NCBI GenBank assembly: GCA_031178025.1 | Contig: JAPSJU010000155.1 | Span: 1-5,450, forward strand | Source: Agromyces sp. | Lineage (GTDB): Bacteria; Actinomycetota; Actinomycetes; Actinomycetales; Microbacteriaceae | DNA length: 5,450 nucleotides | Direction of reading: 5' to 3' | Part shown: one piece after another, positions 1 to 5,450 of the stretch | How positions within the stretch are numbered: position 1 is the stretch's first letter | Layout of the letters: every line of letters starts with the position of its first letter | Program-made: the position numbers and the translations under genes | The notes under the pieces: model-generated | Database searches by the model: none | Told to the model about the DNA's origin: nothing | The model's input: the letters and a program-made list of their open reading frames with translations, nothing else

Positions 1-1140
1 CAGATCACCTGGTCCGTGGCCGTCGACGGACTCCCCGATGCGCCCGAGCGACTGTGGTTCACGCTTCCCGAAGCCCACGGCGGGTTGCTCACCGAACGCG
101 CAGATCCTGCCGTCATCGGGCTCATCGGGCCCGCAATGCACGCGGGCGAGTCGGTCACGGTCGCCGGATCGGTTACCGACGAGCTCGCTCACAGCATGAC
201 GCACGGCTACCAGCACATCCTCGAAGCGGTCATCCCGGGCCTGCAGCGGGTTCCGCTGGAGATCGCGTACCCGGTTCCGGCGACGAACCCCGCCCCCGGA
301 GTCGGCACCGGATTCTCGGGCGGCATCGACAGCTTCACCGTGCTCGCCGAGCACTACTTCAGTCCTGTCGCGCACGACCTTCGGCTCACGCATCTGACGT
401 TGTTCAATGTCGGGGCGATGCAGCCCGGGGAGCGGGGGCGCAGACACTTCCACCGTGTGCATTCCCGGCTGGCACCCGCAGCCGAACGCCTGGGACTCCC
501 CTACGTCGCCGTCGACTCGAACCTCGACGACTTCTACCGGTTCGCCGACTTCCTGCAGACCCACGGCCCGCGGAACCTCGCCGCCGCGTCGCTGCTGCAA
601 GGTGGCCTCGGGCAGTTCTACTTCGCGAGCAGCGTGCCGTTCGAAGCCGTCGCCGTGCAACGTTCGAACAGCACCGCATACTCGGACCCCATCTCCATGC
701 CACTGCTCACCACACGGCAGTTCCGTCCTGTCTTCCACGGCAGCCAATACACCCGCGTCGAGAAGACCGCCATCGTCGCGCTGATCCCCGAGTCGCACGA
801 GAGCCTCCACGTCTGCACGACGCTCACCGCCGACGGCCGGAACTGCTCCCGGTGCAACAAGTGCCTCCGCACCGAGCTGACGCTCGACATCACCGGGCAA
901 CTGGACGTGTACCACCGGGCGTTCGACCTGGATGTCTACCGCGCGGCCCGACGGGCGTATCTCGACGAGGTGGCATGGTCTCGCGACGTGTACGCCGCGG
1001 AGATCCGAGCGCTGGCGCATCGGACCGGGTTCCCGCTGCCCTCGGCTGGCGCCGGCTTCCTCCGGTACGGTCTGGGCCGTGCGGGCCGCAAGGCCGGCAC
1101 GCTCCGGCGCCGATCGGCAGGCTCGCGGCTGCGAGGATGA
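1..1140 (+). CDS. QueC-like PP-loop ATP pyrophosphatase with Cys4 cluster (copy 1, 5'-truncated)
   Basis: The frame is open to the window edge. Residues before the GTG at 16 (Q-I-T-W-S) align with residues 17-21 of the paralogue at 3010-4245, so the true start lies about 45 bp upstream and the GTG is internal. Counting from the first visible codon, there is an N-terminal region of about 100 residues, then the PP-loop SGGIDS at 106-111 (nt 316-333), a conserved VDSNLDDFY at 171-179, and cysteines at 272, 282, 285 and 288 (C-x9-C-x2-C-x2-C, nt 814-864). The last 35 residues are rich in Arg/Gly. The PP-loop is the ATP-adenylating signature of N-type ATP pyrophosphatases. The Cys pattern resembles the zinc site of 7-cyano-7-deazaguanine synthase QueC. 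Enzymatic activation of a carboxylate or similar group is inferred; the substrate is unknown. QueC itself is shorter and lacks the N-terminal extension, so this is unlikely to be queC. Asparagine synthetase is unlikely because there is no glutaminase domain. Fold class is fairly sure, function is not. Confidence 0.85.
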   Translation, partial: QITWSVAVDGLPDAPERLWFTLPEAHGGLLTERADPAVIGLIGPAMHAGESVTVAGSVTDELAHSMTHGYQHILEAVIPGLQRVPLEIAYPVPATNPAPGVGTGFSGGIDSFTVLAEHYFSPVAHDLRLTHLTLFNVGAMQPGERGRRHFHRVHSRLAPAAERLGLPYVAVDSNLDDFYRFADFLQTHGPRNLAAASLLQGGLGQFYFASSVPFEAVAVQRSNSTAYSDPISMPLLTTRQFRPVFHGSQYTRVEKTAIVALIPESHESLHVCTTLTADGRNCSRCNKCLRTELTLDITGQLDVYHRAFDLDVYRAARRAYLDEVAWSRDVYAAEIRALAHRTGFPLPSAGAGFLRYGLGRAGRKAGTLRRRSAGSRLRG

Positions 1141-1148
1141 CGCAGCCG
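1126..1148. terminator. Hairpin at convergent gene junction, possible bidirectional terminator
   Basis: The arms CGGCTGCG (1126-1133) and CGCAGCCG (1141-1148) pair perfectly over 8 bp around a 7-nt loop, AGGATGA, that contains the stop codon of the + strand gene. The ABC transporter gene on the - strand ends at 1150, directly beside it. No T-tract follows on either strand, so this is not a classic intrinsic terminator, although actinobacterial terminators often lack the T-tract. A competing 7-bp pairing exists between GATCGGC (1112-1118) and GCCGATC (1145-1151). Terminator function is inferred from position and symmetry. Confidence 0.5.
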
Positions 1149-1149
1149 A

Positions 1150-2958
1150 TCAGTCGAGTTCGCCGAGTTCCACCAGGCGCGCGAAGTCGGGACTCTGCGC
1201 CCGGACCTCGTCGAACGTGCCCTCGGCCTCGATCCGGCCATCCTTGAGGAACACGAGGGTGTCGGCATGGCGCACGGTCGACAGTCGATGCGCCACGATC
1301 ACGATCGTCAACGACCCCTGCAGCGCGGCGAGCGTCTTGGCGATCTCGTGTTCGGTGACGTTGTCGAGCGCCGAGGTGGCCTCGTCGAGCACGAGCACAC
1401 GCGGCCGCCGGTAGAGCGCGCGTGCGAGGCCGATGCGCTGCCGCTGGCCGCCGGAGAGACGGACGCCGCGTTCGCCGACGACCGTGCCGAGCCCGTCGGG
1501 CAGTTCGTTGACGAGGTCCTCGAGCTGCGCCATCCGGATCACCTCGCGCACCCGTTCGGCGTCGACGTCCTCGCGCGCCACTCCGAAGGCGACGTTCGTC
1601 GTCAGGGTGTCGTTGAGCAGGAACACATCCTGCGGAACCACGCCGAGCCCCGAATACCAGCCGGCGAGGTCATCGGTGATCGACCGACCACCGACCCGGA
1701 CTTCGCCTCCGGTCGGTTCCAGCAGGCCCAGGATGACGTCGAGCAGGGTGCTCTTGCCTGCGCCGCTCGAGCCGACGAACGCGGTCGTACGGTTCTCGGA
1801 GATGTCGAGCGAGATCCCCTCCAGCACGTATTCCTCCGAGTCGGGATACCGGAAGCTCACGTCACGAAGCACGATGTCGCCCGAGAACCCCGCAGCGCTC
1901 CGGGGTCGCTCGCTGTGCACGCCGCCGGCGGCGAGCTCATCGACGACCCTCGAGAGGATGTCGAGCCCCGCACGACCGGTCCTGGCCGTGGCGAGGTTCG
2001 CTGATATGCGGTTCATCGCCGGCAGCGCGCGCAGGGATGCCGCGGCGAACACGCCGAGCACGGTCAGCGCCGCCTCGGGCGTCCCGGTCGTGAAGAGGAT
2101 CGTCGAGATGCCCATGATCGCCACCACGAAGCCGATCTCGAGCAGGTACCGCGGCGCATCGAACAGGATGCCCATGACCCGCGATGCCCTGGCGCGCTTC
2201 ATCCTCGCCGCCCGGAACCCGTCGATGAACGTGTTCGCACTCGACGTGAGGCGGGCCTCGCGAAAACCGTCGAGTCCCGGAAGCAGGAACTGCCACGCCT
2301 CGAGCCCCGCCGCAGCGAGCTCTTCGCCGACGCGGTACTGCCGGCGCCGCAACAGCGCCTGCACGCCGAACACGAGGAATCCGAACAGGGCCACCGTGAA
2401 CAGCGTGACGGGAAGCGAGGTGAGCGCGAGCACCCCGGTGATGGCCACGAGCACGACGACGTCGGACATGAGACTGACCAGGCCGAGCAGCACGCTCGCC
2501 GACTGCCCGGTGGCGTCATTGATGTTGCGGTAGATCTCACTGGTCCGCCGCGTCCGGTGCGCGGCATACGGCGCGAGGGCGTACCGGCGCGCGAGCTCGG
2601 CCGATGCGAGCGCGGTGATCCGCGTGGTACGGCCGAGCAGCCACCATCGGAACAGGATCGCGCCGACGCTCTTGAGGATGAACACGACCGTGATGAGCCC
2701 GGCCATCACCGGGATGAGCGTCGGGAGTTCCGTCGTGCCGAGCACGCTCGAGATCCAGGTGACGAACCAGTTCTCGGCGTCGCCGGTGAGTAGTTGGGTG
2801 AGGGGCACCATCGCCGCGACCCCGACCGTGTCGAGTGCGGCGAGCATGAGCGACGCGCTGACCGTGCCGACGATCCATCGCCTCGGATCCGCTCCGGCCA
2901 TATGGAGCAACATCCTCAACTGTGCGGTCAGGCTCCGCTCGCGCTTGGTTCGTGCCAT
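1150..2958 (-). CDS. ABC exporter, fused permease-ATPase (MsbA/PglK-type half-transporter)
   Basis: This 602-residue protein has a type-I exporter architecture and should work as a homodimer in the cytoplasmic membrane. The transmembrane domain covers about residues 25-315, with six hydrophobic stretches near 29-50, 81-105, 154-175, 180-200, 272-292 and 294-313. The ATPase domain has A-loop Tyr371 (FRYPD), Walker A GSSGAGKST at 396-404, Q-loop Gln443 (VVPQD), signature LSGGQ at 501-505, Walker B VLVLDE at 521-526 with catalytic Glu526, D-loop SALD and H-loop His557. All catalytic motifs are intact. No N-terminal C39 peptidase domain is present, so it does not itself cleave a double-glycine leader. 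The ATG at 2958 is chosen because GGAGGG sits just upstream; the frame stays open to a GTG at 3003 that lacks this support. It is the last gene of the operon, 51 bp after the PP-loop gene. The cargo is unknown: a modified peptide or a lipid-linked glycan are the main options. Confidence 0.95.
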   Translation of the reverse strand: MARTKRERSLTAQLRMLLHMAGADPRRWIVGTVSASLMLAALDTVGVAAMVPLTQLLTGDAENWFVTWISSVLGTTELPTLIPVMAGLITVVFILKSVGAILFRWWLLGRTTRITALASAELARRYALAPYAAHRTRRTSEIYRNINDATGQSASVLLGLVSLMSDVVVLVAITGVLALTSLPVTLFTVALFGFLVFGVQALLRRRQYRVGEELAAAGLEAWQFLLPGLDGFREARLTSSANTFIDGFRAARMKRARASRVMGILFDAPRYLLEIGFVVAIMGISTILFTTGTPEAALTVLGVFAAASLRALPAMNRISANLATARTGRAGLDILSRVVDELAAGGVHSERPRSAAGFSGDIVLRDVSFRYPDSEEYVLEGISLDISENRTTAFVGSSGAGKSTLLDVILGLLEPTGGEVRVGGRSITDDLAGWYSGLGVVPQDVFLLNDTLTTNVAFGVAREDVDAERVREVIRMAQLEDLVNELPDGLGTVVGERGVRLSGGQRQRIGLARALYRRPRVLVLDEATSALDNVTEHEIAKTLAALQGSLTIVIVAHRLSTVRHADTLVFLKDGRIEAEGTFDEVRAQSPDFARLVELGELD

Positions 2959-2962
2959 CGAT

Positions 2963-2968
2963 CCCTCC
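2963..2968 (-). promoter_or_regulatory. Ribosome binding site that sets the ABC exporter start
   Basis: Read on the - strand, GGAGGG is followed by ATCG and then the ATG at 2958. This near-perfect Shine-Dalgarno at ideal spacing favours the ATG over the in-frame GTG at 3003. It also suggests independent ribosome loading on the last gene rather than coupling across the 51-bp gap. Confidence 0.8.
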
Positions 2969-3009
2969 GCGCCTCGCCCCCCGTTGCCGACGGCGTGCCT
3001 CACCGCATC

Positions 3010-4245
3010 TTAGCCGCGCGGTTCCCGCGTGCGGTCGGGCGAGCAGGGTGCGCGAGGTCCGGCGAGGCGCCGACCGGCATAGCGGACAGTGCGCCGGGCG
3101 AGCCTGCCGACGCCCCCGCCCAGCCGGCGTGCCCGTGCCCGCAGGCGCACGCGCAACGGGATCCCGACGCGCTCGTCATACAGCACCGCGACGGCTCGGG
3201 CGGCGCTCGACTCGTACCCCGTGAGTCCTTCGACGAGGAAGTCCTCCCGCCAGTTCGGATTCCGCGGCATCCTGAAGACGGCGCGATAGCGGTCGAGCAC
3301 TCCGAGGAGCTCGAAGGTGAGCATCGTCCGCCGGCATTTCGAGCAATCGGAGCAATTGGTGCCGTCGCTTGAGGCGACGCAGACGTTGAGGCGCTCGTAG
3401 GTATCGGGGATCTCGGCAATGAGCGCGGTCTTGGCCACCCTGTCCAGGTTGGAACCCGAGGAGCGCAGGGTCATGGAGCGCGTCGATAGGAGCGGCAGCA
3501 GGAGCGGGTCCGCGAAGCACAGGTCGGTGTTCGCCCGTGCCGTGACCCTGTCGTACGGCACGGATGCGGCATAGAGGTACTGCCCGATCCCGGCGGAGAG
3601 CAGGTGAGCGACCGCCGCGTTCCGGATCGTGTGCGATTGCGCGAATCCGAGGCGGACCGCGAGGTAGAACTCGTCGAGGTTCGAGTCGACGTCGATCAGG
3701 GGCAATCCCATCGACCGCGCATGCGGGTGCAGCAGCTCGACGCGCTTCCGGAACAGCGCGCGCCCCTCGGCGCCGTGGCCGTGAGATCCGACGTTGTTGT
3801 GGATCAGGTGGGTCAGCCGCAACGACTCCGGCACGTCGGCGGCGAAGTGGTGGAGCGCGAGGGTCGTGTACGAGTCGACGCCGGCGGAGTACCCCGTCGC
3901 GACGCCGGGCGCGGGATCCGGCGACGGCATCGGATGACGCGCCTCGGCAGCCACCCGGGCGATCTCGGGCCGTACGTCGTGCAGCACCTCCTGCGCCTCC
4001 GCTCCGAGGTGCCACGCGAGCTCATCGGTGACGGGTCCCTCCGCCGCGAGGTCGAGGCCGGCCGCCATGGCCGGCATGAGGAGCGCGACGAGCGCGGCAT
4101 CCGCTCGGGAGCTGGCGAGCGAGCTCCACTCCATGGGGATGGAGAACCACAGGCTGGGCGGGCCCGGGAAGCCGTCGACGTCGACGCGGTACGTGATCCG
4201 GCCGTCGCCCGGTTCGAGGACGGGCACTCCGAGGGTGATCGACAT
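3010..4245 (-). CDS. QueC-like PP-loop ATP pyrophosphatase with Cys4 cluster (copy 2, full length)
   Basis: This 411-residue protein is paralogous to the + strand gene at the left edge, with roughly 40% identity by eye over the core. It has an N-terminal region (1-115) that includes LWFSIP and VTDELAW, a PP-loop SAGVDS at 120-125 (nt 3871-3888), VDSNLDEFY at 186-194, and a probable zinc cluster at Cys289, Cys298, Cys301 and Cys304 (C-x8-C-x2-C-x2-C, nt 3334-3381), as in QueC. The tail from about 365 is strongly basic (RVRLRARARR) and probably disordered. The second loop residue is Ala where the copy has Gly. ATP-dependent activation of an acyl or similar group is inferred; the substrate is unknown. 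The ATG at 4245 is chosen because GGGAG lies 5 nt upstream and because similarity to the paralogue covers residues 17 onward; the frame extends to 4377 but overlaps the PqqD-like gene. It ends in TAA. I recall similar proteins of unknown function near surface-polysaccharide genes, but cannot verify that here. Confidence 0.88.
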   Translation of the reverse strand: MSITLGVPVLEPGDGRITYRVDVDGFPGPPSLWFSIPMEWSSLASSRADAALVALLMPAMAAGLDLAAEGPVTDELAWHLGAEAQEVLHDVRPEIARVAAEARHPMPSPDPAPGVATGYSAGVDSYTTLALHHFAADVPESLRLTHLIHNNVGSHGHGAEGRALFRKRVELLHPHARSMGLPLIDVDSNLDEFYLAVRLGFAQSHTIRNAAVAHLLSAGIGQYLYAASVPYDRVTARANTDLCFADPLLLPLLSTRSMTLRSSGSNLDRVAKTALIAEIPDTYERLNVCVASSDGTNCSDCSKCRRTMLTFELLGVLDRYRAVFRMPRNPNWREDFLVEGLTGYESSAARAVAVLYDERVGIPLRVRLRARARRLGGGVGRLARRTVRYAGRRLAGPRAPCSPDRTREPRG

Positions 4246-4248
4246 GAG

Positions 4249-4255
4249 TTCTCCC
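4249..4255 (-). promoter_or_regulatory. Ribosome binding site that sets the start of PP-loop copy 2
   Basis: Read on the - strand, GGGAGAA precedes CTC and the ATG at 4245, leaving 5 nt between the GGGAG core and the start. This rules in the ATG at 4245 and argues against the upstream in-frame start at 4377. I see no convincing -10/-35 promoter in the 55-bp gap (4246-4300), so the gene is probably transcribed with the PqqD-like gene. Confidence 0.75.
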
Positions 4256-4300
4256 GGACACGTCGGCGGGAAGATGCACGCGAGCGTACCCCGGTCGCCG

Positions 4301-4555
4301 CTATTCCAGCAGCCCCCTTGCGATGAGCTCGGCCACGAACGCCTCGACGTCAGCGCGGATCGCCTCGGGCGCGACATCCGTCGCCTCGGCCACCCGCTCG
4401 GCGATCGTCTCGCGTTCGCCCTCGCAGGCTTCGCTCCAGATCAGGGCGGCGACACCGGTGAGGACGACGATCGGCCCGCCAGGAAGCGGCGCGGCGTACA
4501 GCGTGCCGTCGTCCGCGATGAGCCCCACTGCTAACGGCCTTCGCAGCCGGGTCAT
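4301..4555 (-). CDS. PqqD-family protein (RiPP recognition element fold)
   Basis: This 84-residue protein matches the PqqD pattern. It has an N-terminal beta-hairpin (about 8-31: LAVGLIADDGTLYAAPL), then VVLTGVAALIW at 30-40, a helix region beginning near ETIAERVAEATDV (49-61), and the closing helix DVEAFVAELIARGLLE at the C terminus. The family is a small winged-helix peptide-binding domain that presents a leader peptide to a modifying enzyme in PQQ, lasso-peptide and other RiPP pathways. It also occurs in HprK-like kinase and exopolysaccharide loci. The ATG at 4555 overlaps the stop of the nucleotidyltransferase gene as ATGA, so translation is probably coupled; the frame is open much further upstream (to 4759), but that part overlaps the neighbour. 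Codon 8 is TTA, the only in-frame TTA I found in the window's genes. No PQQ genes are nearby, so pqqD would be a misleading name. A likely partner is the PP-loop enzyme encoded next. Confidence 0.88.
   Translation of the reverse strand: MTRLRRPLAVGLIADDGTLYAAPLPGGPIVVLTGVAALIWSEACEGERETIAERVAEATDVAPEAIRADVEAFVAELIARGLLE
4552..4555 (-). promoter_or_regulatory. ATGA stop/start overlap (translational coupling)
   Basis: The four bases read ATGA on the - strand. TGA ends the nucleotidyltransferase and ATG starts the PqqD-like protein. Only a weak GAGAG lies upstream as a possible ribosome site, so terminating ribosomes probably restart here. This points to the two proteins being made together. 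Confidence 0.75.
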
Positions 4556-5421
4556 CGTCGTGCTCTCGGACGACGCAGCCCGAGCCGCGCCTCCCTGATC
4601 GCTCGCCCCAGCCGCCGGAAGAACTCGGACACGACCTCGCCTCGGGTGGGCGTCCGGCCGAGCCGATGCTCGAGCCGGTCGACGTTCACCAGAGGAGCGC
4701 GTGCCGCGACGCGCAGCGCCGAGCCGAAGTTGGGCGCCGCGCGTACCCGCGCCCACCACTCCGCCGTGCGCGACCCGCCGGTCGAGGCGATCTTCCAGAG
4801 CCGGTAGTCGCGCTCACCGCGGAACCGCTCGAGACGGCCGACCGCCGCGGCGAACGCGACGGGCGCGTCGAGGTCGGCGACGAGCGCTTCCATCGCGGCG
4901 CGGCGGGCCGCGGGTGCCTGGCCCCAGACGGCGTTGACGTCGCGCCTCGTGTGGTCCGCGGATCGCGCCGCATTGAGCACGAGCAGCACGGCCTGCCCCT
5001 CGACGGCGGGCACGTGGCATCCGATGCCGGCGATCTCGATCTGCTGCCGGTCGTCCCACAGCCGATCGAAGGCGCGGCCCGGATCGGCTCGGATGCCGGG
5101 GAAGGAGCGGTGGAGGTCGACGTACCCCCACGCCTCATGGAGGTAGGTCTGCGCGTGGCCGAACGGTGAGCCGTTCTCGAACGAACTGTAGAGCCGCCAT
5201 CCGTGCTGGCGCATCGCCCGGTCGAGCATCGCGACATGCGCCGGCCGGACGAGCACGTCGACGTCGGTGCCCGCGTCGCCGCCGGGCCTCAGCGACGGGT
5301 CGACCGCGGCGCCCTTGATGTGGAGCACGTCGACGCCGATCTCGTCGGCCAGGTGCTGGACGGCGGCATGCCCGAATCGCAGGCGCACCGGAAGGGGCAC
5401 GCTGACCTCGGACTCGTTCAC
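4552..5421 (-). CDS. Nucleotidyltransferase family protein (NTP_transf_5-like, Polbeta fold)
   Basis: This 289-residue protein has the hallmark pattern of the uncharacterised NTP_transf_5 nucleotidyltransferases: HIKGAAV at 34-40, then GTDVDVLV at 51-58 with metal-binding Asp53 and Asp55, and a third acidic residue, Asp102, in YVDLHRSF (100-107). The remainder is a mostly helical C-terminal half ending in a basic tail (LGLRRPRARR). Such enzymes are expected to transfer an NMP from an NTP to a hydroxyl or phosphate; the acceptor is not known. The start is GTG at 5421, the first usable start after an in-frame TGA at 5443-5445. GAGG lies about 12 nt upstream, which is rather far, so a slightly later GTG (residue 8) is possible. 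It overlaps the PqqD-like gene by 4 bp. In my knowledge of the families, NTP_transf_5 and PqqD proteins are often neighbours in lasso-peptide and HprK-kinase/exopolysaccharide loci, which supports a shared role. Confidence 0.78.
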   Translation of the reverse strand: MNESEVSVPLPVRLRFGHAAVQHLADEIGVDVLHIKGAAVDPSLRPGGDAGTDVDVLVRPAHVAMLDRAMRQHGWRLYSSFENGSPFGHAQTYLHEAWGYVDLHRSFPGIRADPGRAFDRLWDDRQQIEIAGIGCHVPAVEGQAVLLVLNAARSADHTRRDVNAVWGQAPAARRAAMEALVADLDAPVAFAAAVGRLERFRGERDYRLWKIASTGGSRTAEWWARVRAAPNFGSALRVAARAPLVNVDRLEHRLGRTPTRGEVVSEFFRRLGRAIREARLGLRRPRARR

Positions 5422-5450
5422 TGCGCTGCACCGCCTCGCCGCTCACTCTA
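5422..5450 (-). other. Right edge of window: leader of the nucleotidyltransferase gene, possible end of an upstream gene
   Basis: On the - strand this 29-bp stretch contains TAG (5450-5448) and TGA (5445-5443), in two different frames, before the GTG start at 5421. Either could be the stop of an upstream gene in the same operon, leaving a gap of about 21-26 bp. No promoter element can be recognised in so short a piece. The operon promoter therefore probably lies outside the window. Confidence 0.4.

Noticed and set aside
16..18. GTG as the start of the left-edge PP-loop gene
   Set aside because: Codons 1-5 of the window (Q-I-T-W-S) continue the alignment with the paralogue, and no stop precedes it. 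The gene therefore starts outside the window.
54..1247. 397-residue open frame on + overlapping the PP-loop gene
   Set aside because: It is Arg-rich, low-complexity sequence with no family motif, in another frame of a gene with clear motifs. It is a typical high-GC shadow.
1433..2533. 366-residue open frame on + antisense to the ABC exporter
   Set aside because: It is Ser/Arg/Thr-rich with no motif, and the opposite strand carries a complete ABC exporter with every catalytic motif.
2959..3003. GTG start at 3003 for the ABC exporter
   Set aside because: The ATG at 2958 has GGAGGG at ideal spacing. The extra 15 residues are Gly/Arg filler and the GTG has no comparable site.
2959..3009. Short inverted repeat CCGT/ACGG in the gap before the ABC gene as a terminator or regulator
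   Set aside because: A 4-bp stem is expected by chance in DNA of this G+C content.
3604..4326. 240-residue open frame on + antisense to PP-loop copy 2
   Set aside because: Its composition is codon-mirror Arg/Glu/Asp with no recognisable domain. The opposite strand is conserved with the paralogue.
4246..4377. N-terminal extension of PP-loop copy 2 to 4377
   Set aside because: It would overlap the PqqD-like gene, has no similarity to the paralogue, and the ATG at 4245 has a good ribosome site.
1150..5421. Standard lasso-peptide cluster
   Set aside because: A PqqD-like protein, nucleotidyltransferase and ABC exporter fit, but there is no asparagine-synthetase-like cyclase, B2 protease or precursor peptide in the window. 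The PP-loop proteins carry a QueC-type Cys4 cluster.

Overview
The window is about two-thirds G+C, and its genes use almost only G/C-ending codons. Several starts are GTG, and long spurious open frames lie on both strands. This fits a high-GC actinobacterium, and the protein style suggests Microbacteriaceae or a close relative. That placement is an impression from composition, not a search result.

Layout: a 5'-truncated gene on the + strand (1-1140) encodes a PP-loop (N-type ATP pyrophosphatase) protein with a QueC-like four-cysteine cluster. It converges, with a 9-bp gap, on a compact four-gene operon on the - strand that is read from the right edge leftwards. The operon order is: Polbeta-type nucleotidyltransferase (5421-4552), PqqD-like/RRE protein (4555-4301, ATGA overlap with the previous gene), a second full-length PP-loop/Cys4 protein paralogous to the first (4245-3010), and an MsbA/PglK-type ABC exporter with fused membrane and ATPase domains (2958-1150). 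A perfect 8-bp hairpin straddles the convergent junction. The non-coding gaps are 51 and 55 bp inside the operon, 9 bp at the junction and 29 bp at the right edge. No RNA gene, mobile element or CRISPR array was seen, and the gaps are too short for an overlooked gene.

How the parts may work together: PqqD-like domains usually bind a peptide or protein substrate for a modifying enzyme. PP-loop enzymes adenylate a carboxylate or similar group to form an amide, nitrile or thio product. The nucleotidyltransferase could transfer an NMP group, and the exporter would move the product or a lipid-linked intermediate across the membrane. The operon therefore looks like a small modification-and-export system, either for a peptide (RiPP-like) or for a cell-surface glycan. 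No precursor peptide, glycosyltransferase, radical SAM enzyme or protease lies inside the window, so the sequence cannot decide between these. The most unusual element is the pair of divergent QueC-like paralogues, one with a canonical SGGxDS loop and one with SAGxDS, on opposite sides of one transporter gene.
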